Assembly (NCBI GenBank): GCA_902496345.1
Contig: CABVAP010000120.1
Location: 1-7,071 of the forward strand
Origin: an uncultured Eubacteriales bacterium
Lineage (GTDB): Bacteria; Bacillota; Clostridia; Lachnospirales; CAG-274
Reading direction: 5' to 3'
Length of the DNA stretch: 7,071 bases
How positions within the stretch are numbered: position 1 is the stretch's first letter; every line of letters starts with the position of its first letter. Positions 1 to 6,253 of this stretch are shown piece by piece. Under the pieces are notes generated by a model. It searched no databases, was not told where the DNA came from, and worked only from the letters and a program-made list of their open reading frames with translations. The translations under genes were made by a program, and so were the position numbers.

Positions 1-21
1 TCGAAACCCCCCAGGTTTTTG

Positions 22-47
22 GGTACTTTTTGCAATCAAAAAGTACC
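22..47. repeat. Perfect 10-bp inverted repeat, GGTACTTTTT arms
   Basis: Arms ggtacttttt (22-31) and aaaaagtacc (38-47) are exact reverse complements around the 6-nt loop gcaatc. No T-run follows on either strand, so it is not a standard terminator. Its core (26-43) equals the core of the hairpin at 129-149 (132-146) except for three extra bases (gca) in the loop, which suggests the two are copies of one repeat. Confidence 0.7.
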
Positions 48-128
48 ACGCCGTAGGCAAATAAATAGATTTCCGATGTAATCGGATTATAAGCAAAAGA
101 CTAAAACCACCACAAAACTGGTTTTTAA

Positions 129-149
129 AATCTTTTTATCAAAAAGATT
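129..149. repeat. Perfect 9-bp inverted repeat, AATCTTTTT arms
   Basis: Arms aatcttttt (129-137) and aaaaagatt (141-149) pair perfectly around a 3-nt loop (atc). The core CTTTTT-ATC-AAAAAG matches the core of the hairpin at 22-47 apart from a 3-nt indel. No T-run follows on either strand, so termination is not the obvious role. Confidence 0.6.
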
Positions 150-174
150 CACCCCTACAACTTCTAATTTGTAT

Positions 175-205
175 AACAGCTTTGGAACTTTGAAGCTGTT
201 TTTTT
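175..205 (+). terminator. Rho-independent terminator of an upstream gene
   Basis: The stem aacagctt (175-182) pairs exactly with aagctgtt (193-200), the loop is about 10 nt, and a run of seven T residues (199-205) follows at once. This is the canonical layout on the + strand. The minus-strand side has no T-run. It should end transcription coming from a gene left of the window and insulate the cdaA promoter region from it. Confidence 0.85.
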
Positions 206-280
206 GTTGAAAAAATGTTAAAGAAATGTAAAAAAAATGTTGAATTTGTTTTAAAATCGCCCTTTTAGTGTTTTAAGTTT

Positions 281-308
281 TTGAAACAATAATCATAAAA
301 ACTATACA
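281..308 (+). promoter_or_regulatory. Candidate sigma-A promoter P1 upstream of cdaA
   Basis: TTGAAA (281-286) is followed after 16 nt by TATACA (303-308). The expected transcription start is near 315. It lies in a strongly A/T-rich stretch where chance matches are common, and it is weaker than the downstream candidate at 353-381. It may be a second start for cdaA transcription. Confidence 0.35.
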
Positions 309-352
309 TAAAATAAATGCAACTTCTTGTTGAATTTTGTATGTCATTTTAT

Positions 353-381
353 TTGAGATATTTATTAATTTGTGTTATAAT
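353..381 (+). promoter_or_regulatory. Main sigma-A promoter of cdaA-cdaR
   Basis: TTGAGA (353-358), a 17-nt spacer and a consensus TATAAT (376-381) preceded by TGT, which gives an extended -10 (TGTTATAAT). Transcription should begin near 387-389, about 60 nt before the chosen cdaA start and right before the inverted repeat at 391-424. A start at this point also rules out the far-upstream ATG at 317 as the main cdaA start codon. Confidence 0.7.
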
Positions 382-390
382 TAAAGCTGA

Positions 391-424
391 TAGCAAAAAA
401 TTGTTAGTGAATTGTTTTTTGCTA
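391..424 (+). other. Perfect 10-bp hairpin in the cdaA 5' untranslated region
   Basis: The arms tagcaaaaaa (391-400) and ttttttgcta (415-424) are exact reverse complements around a 14-nt loop. The element begins within a few nucleotides of the predicted transcription start and ends about 10 nt before the Shine-Dalgarno region. No T-run follows the second arm, so it is not a normal terminator. It could protect the 5' end of the transcript, affect ribosome access, or be a protein-binding palindrome. The eight-base inner arms gcaaaaaa/ttttttgc recur in the hairpin at 7041-7067. Confidence 0.6.
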
Positions 425-433
425 ATAAACTTG

Positions 434-444
434 AAGGTTGGTGA
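434..444 (+). promoter_or_regulatory. Ribosome binding site that fixes the cdaA start
   Basis: AAGG (434-437) and GGTGA (440-444) together resemble a split AAGGAGGTGA. The GGTGA part ends 4 nt before the ATG at 449, which is close but workable. No comparable site precedes the in-frame ATG at 317, and that ATG lies upstream of the best promoter. Confidence 0.6.
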
Positions 445-448
445 AAGT

Positions 449-1315
449 ATGGATAGTTCTCTTGGAAAAATTATGTCAGAGCTTAATTTGTCGACTCTTA
501 GTATACCTAGTGTTAGGATTACTGATATTATCGATATTTTGCTCGTCGCATTCCTTATATATATCGTTATGATTTGGATTAGAGAAACTAGGGCTTGGTC
601 ACTTTTTAAAGGGATTGTAATTATTTTTGTTGTTAGCCTTTTTTCTTATCAATTACACTTTTACGCAATTTCGTGGATTATTGAAAAAACGCTTTCCGTT
701 GGTATTATTGCTCTTATTGTCCTTTTTCAGCCGGAATTTCGAAAAGGTCTTGAGCAAATCGGAAAGGGTAGCTTTGTTATAAATTTTTTGAATACGGAAG
801 ATGATGAAGGGACAGTTTCTCAGAAAACTATTCAAGAAGTTGTTACAGCCTGTTACAAAATGGGTAAGGCTAGAACAGGTGCCTTGATACTTATAGAGCA
901 AGACGTACCACTTGGTGACCTAGAAATGACAGGTATACCTATTGATGGTATCGTTTCAAGTCAATTACTTATAAATATTTTTGAAAACAAAACACCTTTG
1001 CACGACGGTGCTGTTATAATCAGAAACAACAGAGTTGCTGCTGCAACCTGCATACTCCCACTTACTCAGACGGAAATTGGTCTTGACCTTGGAACAAGAC
1101 ACAGAGCTGCCGTTGGTGCTAGTGAGGTTTCTGATGCTTATATTATCGTTGTTTCTGAAGAAACTGGTAGCGTTTCTATGGCCTATAGTGGTAAGCTCTA
1201 CAGAAATTTATCAGAAAGCGATATTACAAAAATGATTTCTAAAGGTGTTAAACCTACTCATAAGCGAATAAAATTATGGAAAGGACTAAAAAATAATGCT
1301 AAAAAAGATAAGTGA
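449..1315 (+). CDS. cdaA: Diadenylate cyclase CdaA (membrane-bound c-di-AMP synthase)
   Basis: Condenses two ATP into cyclic di-AMP, the second messenger that controls potassium and osmolyte transport and wall homeostasis. The 288-residue product fits the CdaA (YbbP/DacA) class, about 270-290 residues. It has three hydrophobic segments at about 28-44, 52-66 and 70-93, the conserved LFQPEFRKGLEQIG stretch after the third (about 92-105), and a DAC domain with both signature motifs: DGA at 186-188 in TPLHDGAVI, and RHR at 217-219 in GTRHRAAVGAS. The C-terminal tail (270-288) is rich in Lys and Arg. The ORF stays open to an ATG at 317, but that adds 44 residues not expected in the family and starts upstream of the main promoter, so ATG 449 with its Shine-Dalgarno site was chosen. 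It overlaps cdaR by 20 nt. All key residues are present, so it should be active. Confidence 0.95.
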   Translation: MDSSLGKIMSELNLSTLSIPSVRITDIIDILLVAFLIYIVMIWIRETRAWSLFKGIVIIFVVSLFSYQLHFYAISWIIEKTLSVGIIALIVLFQPEFRKGLEQIGKGSFVINFLNTEDDEGTVSQKTIQEVVTACYKMGKARTGALILIEQDVPLGDLEMTGIPIDGIVSSQLLINIFENKTPLHDGAVIIRNNRVAAATCILPLTQTEIGLDLGTRHRAAVGASEVSDAYIIVVSEETGSVSMAYSGKLYRNLSESDITKMISKGVKPTHKRIKLWKGLKNNAKKDK

Positions 1316-2648
1316 TAGGCTTATCAGACTGATAAGCAAAAATTTTGGCTGGAAATTGTTCTCCGTTGTCTGTGCTACTATACTTTGGTTTGTCGTTATG
1401 AACATTATTAACCCTACGGAAATTCAGACCTATAGCGTTAACATTACCTTTGCAAATGAAGATAAACTCACAGAAAAAGGCTTTGTTATTATGAACAAAG
1501 AGGAAATACAAAATACAAAAATCGATATAAAAGTTAAATCAACAAGGGCTGCACTTGATGAACTTAGCAAAAATAAAAATGAAATAACGGCAACTGTTGA
1601 CCTTAAACAGTTTGCTATGCTCTACGCTGATGACACAGATGAAGCTTTTAAAGTTGTTGTTACCCCTAATATTCCGACAAGCTATGTTTATACTTATGAA
1701 CTTGTTAGCTATACCCCTGGCGAGGTTTCTATCAAGCTTGACAACATCGTTGAGGACCAAAAAGAAGTTTCTGTTGAGTCTGAGGGAACTCTTTCAAGTG
1801 GATATTTAGCTGAATCGCCAGATGTTATCCCTTCTGTTGTTACAATAAAAGGGGCATCTTCTGAAATTCAAAAGGTCGATTCGGTTAAAGTTTTCGTTGA
1901 TGTAAACGATGTTAGCCAAAAATTCTCAAAACAATTGACACCTGTTGCTTATGACAAGGACGGTAACGAGCTTACCTCTATAATAATTGAGCCAGATACT
2001 ATACAGGTTAGTTTTGGAATTTACAAATACAGTGAAATATCTGTTGAAAAGCCTACTATTGAGGGGAATATACCTGACGGATATGAAGTTTCAAACATAG
2101 AATGGTCACCTAAAACAATTGAGGTTGTTGGTGATGAAAAAGAAATTTCTAAAATTGGAACTATAAAGCCAGTTGTAAAACTTAACGGAGAAACAGACGA
2201 AGAAATTACAAAAAAATATGATGTTAATGCACATATCGCAAAAAACAAGGTTAGTATAAAATCTGGTACGGAAAAAGAAGTTACAGTAAAAATAACCTTA
2301 GAAAAAGAAGAAGAAAGAGAAATTTCAATAAACAAAGACTCAATAAAAGTTGAGGGAATTGCAACTGGTAAAACAGCTAATGTCTTAAATGATATTACTG
2401 TTAAACTTAAAGGTAAAAAAGAAAGTCTTGAAAAATTGAACACTAACGATATTGTTGCTAAAATTAATGTAAGCAATTTTTCTGACGGTGAAAACTCTGC
2501 CGATGTTTCTTTTGAACTTCCAGAGGGAGTAAGCGTTGATGATAATGTTACAGTTAAAGTTGAAGTTGCTAATCAAAATGGAAACCAAAACAATAATTCG
2601 AATACAAATGAAGAGCCACAGACAGAATTACCTGTTGAAACTACCTGA
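1296..2648 (+). CDS. cdaR: CdaA regulator CdaR (YbbR-domain protein)
   Basis: A membrane-anchored extracytoplasmic protein that, in studied Firmicutes, binds CdaA and tunes its activity. The 450-residue product has a basic N terminus, one hydrophobic helix at about 18-37 (ending ATILWFVVMN, the usual start of YbbR proteins), then four beta-rich YbbR-type repeats at roughly 45-150, 155-243, 248-334 and 341-424. The tail 425-450 is a low-complexity Asn/Gln/Glu stretch with no clear domain. The start ATG lies inside the end of cdaA with AAGGA at 1281-1285, 10 nt upstream. The 20-nt overlap suggests translational coupling, which fits a regulator that acts on its neighbour's product. The sequence of this family is poorly conserved; the call rests on the anchor, repeat pattern, length and gene order. 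Confidence 0.92.
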   Translation: MLKKISDRLIRLISKNFGWKLFSVVCATILWFVVMNIINPTEIQTYSVNITFANEDKLTEKGFVIMNKEEIQNTKIDIKVKSTRAALDELSKNKNEITATVDLKQFAMLYADDTDEAFKVVVTPNIPTSYVYTYELVSYTPGEVSIKLDNIVEDQKEVSVESEGTLSSGYLAESPDVIPSVVTIKGASSEIQKVDSVKVFVDVNDVSQKFSKQLTPVAYDKDGNELTSIIIEPDTIQVSFGIYKYSEISVEKPTIEGNIPDGYEVSNIEWSPKTIEVVGDEKEISKIGTIKPVVKLNGETDEEITKKYDVNAHIAKNKVSIKSGTEKEVTVKITLEKEEEREISINKDSIKVEGIATGKTANVLNDITVKLKGKKESLEKLNTNDIVAKINVSNFSDGENSADVSFELPEGVSVDDNVTVKVEVANQNGNQNNNSNTNEEPQTELPVETT

Positions 2649-2695
2649 ATTTGGATTGTTTTTATGGCTATTTTGCTGTAAATTAAAAAATTGTA

Positions 2696-2724
2696 TTGAA
2701 TATATTTGCATTAAGTGTTATAAT
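2696..2724 (+). promoter_or_regulatory. Promoter of glmM
   Basis: TTGAAT (2696-2701), 17 nt, then TATAAT (2719-2724) preceded by TGT: an extended -10. The ten bases gtgttataat are identical to those at the main cdaA promoter. The expected start is near 2731, about 35 nt before the glmM ATG. No terminator separates cdaR from glmM, so glmM may be read both from here and from upstream. Confidence 0.7.
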
Positions 2725-2765
2725 GTCGAAAGTAATTGTTTTTTGTTTTAGGAGGAATACTAAAT

Positions 2766-4121
2766 ATGGGTAAATTTTTTGGAACTGACGGAGTTAGAGG
2801 TGTTGCAAACACTGAGCTTTCTCCTGAACTTGTATATAAATTAGGTAGAGCCGGTGCTTACGTACTTACTAAAGAAAAAGACGGAGAGGGTTCTCCTAAA
2901 ATTATCGTTGGTATGGATACTCGTATATCTGGTGATATGCTTGAATCTGCTTTGATTGCCGGTATTTGTTCTGTTGGAGCAAGTGCTGTTTCTCTTGGAA
3001 TTGTACCAACTCCTGCTGTTGCTCACCTCGTTAGAGAATATAACGCTGACGCCGGTGTCGTTATCAGTGCTTCTCATAACCCTGTTAAAGATAACGGTAT
3101 TAAATTCTTTAACAACAAAGGGTTTAAACTTCCAGACGAAACAGAGGCCCAAATTGAAGATATTATGATTAATTCTATTGACGACATTCCTAGACCAATT
3201 GCTGAAAATGTTGGTTCTAAAACTGTCGAAGAAGAAGCTTTGAACGACTATATTAGATTTTTGAAAAGTACAACAGATGTTGATTTTAAAGGTATTAAAG
3301 TTGCTATTGACTGTGCTAACGGTGCTACATACAAAGCTGCACCTATTACACTTCACGAGCTTGGTGCAGAAGTTTCTGCTATTCACAGAGAGCCTGACGG
3401 TACTAACATAAATAAAGATTGTGGCTCTACTCACATCGAAAGCCTTAAACAATTTGTTGTTGAAACTGGTGCAGATGTTGGTATAGCTTTTGACGGTGAC
3501 GGCGACAGATGTCTTGCTGTTGATGAAAACGGCGAATTTGTTGACGGTGACCAGATTATGGCTATTTGTGGCTCTTACCTTAAAGAACAAGGCAAACTTA
3601 AAAATGATACAATCGTTGCTACAGTTATGAGTAACTTAGGCTTATTTATAATGGGCGAGCAAAAAGGCATAAATATCGAAAAAACTAAAGTTGGAGATAG
3701 ATATGTTCTTGAAAGAATGCTTGAAAAAAATGACGCTCTTGGTGGTGAACAGTCTGGTCATATTATTTTCCTTGAGCATAACACAACTGGTGACGGTATA
3801 CTTACTGCTATTCAACTTTTAAGCATTATTAAAAAGACTGGTAAAAAACTTTCTGAACTTAAAAAGGTTATGGAGGTTCTTCCTCAAGTTCTTATAAATG
3901 CTAAAGTTGACAGAAACAAGAAAAATGACTATCTCTCTAACCCTACTATCAAAGCTGAAATTGAAAAGCTTGAAAGTAAATTTGAGGGTCAGGGTAGAGT
4001 GCTTATTCGTCCTTCTGGTACTGAACCTATTGTTCGAGTTATGCTTGAAGGTAGAAACAAAGATGAACTTACTAAAGACGCTCAAGAACTTGCAAATCTT
4101 ATTGAAGAATTATTGAAATAA
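2766..4121 (+). CDS. glmM: Phosphoglucosamine mutase GlmM
   Basis: Interconverts glucosamine-6-phosphate and glucosamine-1-phosphate in the cytoplasm, on the path to UDP-GlcNAc and peptidoglycan; in Bacillus-type systems it also binds and inhibits CdaA. The 451-residue product matches the family length (about 445-450). Visible motifs are the N-terminal FGTDGVRG (5-12), the active-site loop ISASHNP with phosphoserine Ser103, the Mg-binding DGDGDR (243-248), the sugar-binding GGEQSGH (326-332) and the phosphate-binding RPSGTEP (415-421). All are intact. The frame stays open to a TTG at 2736, but AGGAGG at 2750-2755, 10 nt before ATG 2766, and the conserved MGKFFGTDG start fix the N terminus. 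It is 117 nt after cdaR with its own promoter in the gap. Long antisense ORFs over this gene come from its codon bias. Confidence 0.97.
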   Translation: MGKFFGTDGVRGVANTELSPELVYKLGRAGAYVLTKEKDGEGSPKIIVGMDTRISGDMLESALIAGICSVGASAVSLGIVPTPAVAHLVREYNADAGVVISASHNPVKDNGIKFFNNKGFKLPDETEAQIEDIMINSIDDIPRPIAENVGSKTVEEEALNDYIRFLKSTTDVDFKGIKVAIDCANGATYKAAPITLHELGAEVSAIHREPDGTNINKDCGSTHIESLKQFVVETGADVGIAFDGDGDRCLAVDENGEFVDGDQIMAICGSYLKEQGKLKNDTIVATVMSNLGLFIMGEQKGINIEKTKVGDRYVLERMLEKNDALGGEQSGHIIFLEHNTTGDGILTAIQLLSIIKKTGKKLSELKKVMEVLPQVLINAKVDRNKKNDYLSNPTIKAEIEKLESKFEGQGRVLIRPSGTEPIVRVMLEGRNKDELTKDAQELANLIEELLK

Positions 4122-4130
4122 TGATATAAT
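4102..4130 (+). promoter_or_regulatory. Promoter of glmS, -35 inside the end of glmM
   Basis: TTGAAG (4102-4107, within the last codons of glmM), 17 nt, then TATAAT (4125-4130) preceded by TGA, giving an extended -10. A second TATAAT lies at 4133-4138 without a well-placed -35. Transcription would begin near 4137, giving glmS a leader of about 220 nt that starts at the first hairpin (4139). Confidence 0.6.
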
Positions 4131-4138
4131 TGTATAAT

Positions 4139-4333
4139 TAACTGGGTTTGATATTTTTATTGTAATTTTAATCTAGTTGTAAAATTAGTAAAATGTGTTG
4201 GCAAATTTATTTTGTTGAACAAGCCATTTTAACTTTTATATACACATTTGAAAAATCCGACAGATGTAAGCTAATTTTGTACAGCAAAATTGGTTGCTTA
4301 AATCGCAAAGTTGATATGAAAATCGTTGATTTT
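4139..4333 (+). ncRNA. Possible structured 5' leader of glmS (not a glmS ribozyme)
   Basis: Four hairpins can be drawn by hand between the predicted transcript start and the glmS ribosome binding site. P1 pairs 4139-4148 with 4170-4179 (two internal G-U pairs plus a closing one). P2 pairs aaatgtgt (4191-4198) with acacattt (4242-4249) and encloses tggc/gcca (4199-4202 with 4223-4226) and ttgt/acaa (4212-4215 with 4219-4222). P3 pairs about 4269-4280 with 4284-4295 with three G-U pairs. P4 pairs aaaatc (4319-4324) with gatttt (4328-4333), 10 nt before AGGAGGT. The aaatc at 4300-4304 could compete for the same partner as P4. The conserved core of the glmS ribozyme was looked for and not seen. 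In such AT-rich DNA some pairing is expected by chance, so this is a candidate only. Confidence 0.35.
4215..4242 (+). promoter_or_regulatory. Alternative weak promoter for glmS
   Basis: TTGAAC (4215-4220), 16 nt, then TATATA (4237-4242). It overlaps the P2 hairpin of the proposed leader. If this is the real promoter, the leader would be only about 108 nt and P1 and P2 would not be transcribed from it. The one at 4102-4130 has the better -10 box. Confidence 0.3.
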
Positions 4334-4356
4334 ACGGATATTTAGGAGGTACGCCA

Positions 4357-6192
4357 ATGTGTGGTGTTGTTGGTTATATTGGAAAAAATAGTGCAGTTCC
4401 TGTACTTATAAATGGATTATCTAAACTTGAATACAGAGGTTATGACTCTGCCGGCGTTGCTGTTTATGACGCTGAACAAGACAAAATTAATCTTTGTAAA
4501 ACTAAAGGTCGTATTCAAGACCTTCAGGAAAAACTTTATTTATGCCCACTTAAAGGAAATGTTGGTATTGGGCATACTAGATGGGCAACTCACGGTGTTC
4601 CATCTGACAGAAACGCTCACCCTCATTTTAGCGATGATTCTAAAATTGCTGTTGTTCATAATGGTATCATCGAAAACTATATGACCCTTAAAGAAGAGCT
4701 TGAAAAAGAGGGGTACAAATTTGTTTCTGAAACCGATACAGAAACTGTTGCACATCTTATTGATTATTATTACAAATCTGGTATGGATATTCTCGATGCT
4801 GTATTTAAGGTTATCGAAAGAATAGAAGGCTCTTATGCACTTGGTATTTTGTGTAAAGATTTTCCTAACCAGCTTATTGCTGTTAGAAAAGACAGCCCTT
4901 TAGTTGTTGGACTTGGAAAAGGTGAGAACTTTATCGCATCTGATATGCCTGCAATTCTTAACTATACTAGAGATGTTTATCTTATCGATGACAACGAAGT
5001 TGCTGTTCTTACAGCTGACAACGTTACTATACTTAATGAAAACAAAGAAAAAATTGAAAAAGAAATTTTCAAAGTTGATTGGGACATCGAAGCTGCTGAA
5101 AAAAGTGGATATGACCACTTTATGCTTAAAGAAATTCACGAACAACCTAAAGTAGTTCGTGATAACTTAAGCTCTCGTCTTACTGATGATGGTATATCTC
5201 TTGATAGTATTAAACTTGGCAAGGCTGAACTTGAAAACATCAATAGAATTTACATTGTTGCTTGTGGTACTGCTTATTATGCTGGTCTTGTTGGAAAATA
5301 TCTTATCGAAAGAGTTGTTAGAATCCCTGTAAACTCTGAAGTTGCTAGTGAATTTAGATACAAAGACCCTCTTATTGATGAAAAAACACTTTTGATTGTT
5401 GTTTCTCAATCTGGTGAAACTGCTGACACTATAGCTGCTATGCGTCTTGCTAAAGAAAAAGGTGCTAGAGTTCTTGGTGTTGTAAACGCTGTCGGTAGCA
5501 CTATCGCTAGGGAGGCAGATGACGTTTTATATACTCTTGCTGGCCCAGAAATTGCTGTTGCATCAACAAAAGCATTTACTGCTCAAGTTGTTTCTATGTA
5601 TCTCATCACTTGCCATATTGCTCTTGAACTTGGCAAAATGTCAAAAGATGAATTTACTGAAATAAAAGACAAAATGAATGAGCTTCCTTCTCTTGTAAAC
5701 AGTATTCTTACAAAAGAGCCTGTTATTAAGAGATTTATGCACAAATACATAGGTTCTAAAAATGTCTTCTACATTGGTAGGGGGCTTGACTATGTTGTTT
5801 CTATGGAGGGTTCTCTTAAACTTAAAGAAATCGCTTACTTACACAGCGAACCTTATGCAGCTGGCGAACTTAAACACGGTCCTATTGCTCTTATTGAAGA
5901 ATCTACACTTGTTATTGGCGTTGTTACTCAAGAAGAACTTTTCGACAAAACTGTCAGCAACATAAGAGAGTGTAAAGCTAGGGGGGCAAAAGTTTTAGCT
6001 ATAGCTATGGAGGGTAATGAGGAAATCGCTAAATATGCTGATGATGTTTTCTACATCCCTCGTACACATTGGATGCTTACCCCTTTACTTGCTAACATTC
6101 CTCAGCAACTTTTCGCTTACTATATGGCACTTGGTCTTGGTAATGACGTTGACAAACCAAGAAATCTCGCAAAAAGTGTTACCGTTGAATAA
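4357..6192 (+). CDS. glmS: Glutamine-fructose-6-phosphate aminotransferase (isomerizing) GlmS
   Basis: Makes glucosamine-6-phosphate from fructose-6-phosphate and glutamine, the first committed step of amino-sugar synthesis. The 611-residue product is full length (E. coli about 609). The N-terminal glutaminase half starts MCGVVGYIG, so Cys2 becomes the nucleophile after Met removal; HTRWATHG (73-80), NAHPH (86-90), HNGIIENY (101-108) and Asp127 form the glutamine site. Two SIS domains follow (about 290-430 and 460-600): CGTAYYAG (303-310), SQSGET (350-355), ASTKAFT (402-408), EGSLKLKEIA (484-493), ELKHGP (504-509) and the C-terminal LAKSVTVE with Lys606 for sugar binding. AGGAGGT at 4344-4350 lies 6 nt before the ATG. 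The gene has a 235-nt leader region with its own promoter and no visible glmS ribozyme. Codon use is strongly biased (Leu CTT, Val GTT, Ala GCT), typical of a well-expressed gene. Confidence 0.98.
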   Translation: MCGVVGYIGKNSAVPVLINGLSKLEYRGYDSAGVAVYDAEQDKINLCKTKGRIQDLQEKLYLCPLKGNVGIGHTRWATHGVPSDRNAHPHFSDDSKIAVVHNGIIENYMTLKEELEKEGYKFVSETDTETVAHLIDYYYKSGMDILDAVFKVIERIEGSYALGILCKDFPNQLIAVRKDSPLVVGLGKGENFIASDMPAILNYTRDVYLIDDNEVAVLTADNVTILNENKEKIEKEIFKVDWDIEAAEKSGYDHFMLKEIHEQPKVVRDNLSSRLTDDGISLDSIKLGKAELENINRIYIVACGTAYYAGLVGKYLIERVVRIPVNSEVASEFRYKDPLIDEKTLLIVVSQSGETADTIAAMRLAKEKGARVLGVVNAVGSTIAREADDVLYTLAGPEIAVASTKAFTAQVVSMYLITCHIALELGKMSKDEFTEIKDKMNELPSLVNSILTKEPVIKRFMHKYIGSKNVFYIGRGLDYVVSMEGSLKLKEIAYLHSEPYAAGELKHGPIALIEESTLVIGVVTQEELFDKTVSNIRECKARGAKVLAIAMEGNEEIAKYADDVFYIPRTHWMLTPLLANIPQQLFAYYMALGLGNDVDKPRNLAKSVTVE

Positions 6193-6194
6193 TT

Positions 6195-6232
6195 TTGCTA
6201 ATATGTAAAATGGGTTTTTGCCCGTTTAGCAA
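6195..6232 (+). other. Composite hairpin between glmS and the next gene
   Basis: Outer arms ttgct (6195-6199) and agcaa (6228-6232) flank an inner stem aaatggg/cccgttt (6208-6214 with 6221-6227, one G-U pair) with loop tttttg; 6200-6207 is a bulge. No T-run follows, so it is a weak terminator at best. It ends 8 nt before AAGGAGG (6241-6247) of the downstream gene. It could set the ratio of glmS to downstream message by partial termination or RNA processing. No good promoter was found in this 61-nt gap. Confidence 0.45.
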
Positions 6233-6253
6233 CGATAAATAAGGAGGTTTACT

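Larger units (their letters stand above)
4..149. repeat. Cluster of five short hairpins in an intergenic region
   Basis: Five inverted repeats follow each other with only short gaps: aaacc/ggttt (4-8 with 14-18), a 10-bp perfect stem (22-31 with 38-47), tccgat/atcgga (72-77 with 81-86), aaaacca/tggtttt (103-109 with 119-125) and a 9-bp perfect stem (129-137 with 141-149). No ORF with a ribosome binding site runs through this stretch. The 10-bp and 9-bp elements look like variants of one unit. From memory, hairpins of the type GGTACTTTTT...AAAAAGTACC followed by a CGCCGTAGGC-like string occur as dispersed intergenic repeats in gut Clostridia, but this was not checked here. The function is unknown; the cluster could be a terminator-derived or BIME-like repeat array, or the 3' region of a gene to the left. 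Confidence 0.55.

Noticed and set aside
4..149. CRISPR array from the hairpin row
   Set aside because: The repeats are not direct repeats of constant length, and there are no regular spacers.
317..448. Extended cdaA start at ATG 317, adding 44 residues
   Set aside because: No ribosome binding site precedes it, the best promoter (353-381) lies downstream of it, and the family normally starts near the ATG at 449.
2021..2476. Antisense ORF of 151 codons over cdaR
   Set aside because: No plausible start site and a low-complexity Ser/Phe/Leu/Ile composition expected from the complement of a Lys/Glu-rich gene.
2736..2765. TTG start of glmM at 2736
   Set aside because: The Shine-Dalgarno site at 2750-2755 lies inside this extension and points to ATG 2766; GlmM proteins begin just before FGTDGVRG.
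2649..2765. Structured RNA or terminator between cdaR and glmM
   Set aside because: No strong inverted repeat was found here; the only clear signals are the promoter and the glmM ribosome binding site.
2841..3590. Antisense ORF of 249 codons over glmM
   Set aside because: It is a shadow of the biased codon use of glmM: no ribosome binding site, no recognisable domain, and many Asn, Ser and Phe residues typical of reverse-strand reading.
4269..4295. Terminator between glmM and glmS
   Set aside because: A stem is present, but no T-run follows, so termination is unlikely.
4122..4356. glmS ribozyme
   Set aside because: The position is right, but the conserved core and pseudoknot strings were not found by eye. 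A covariance-model search would settle it.
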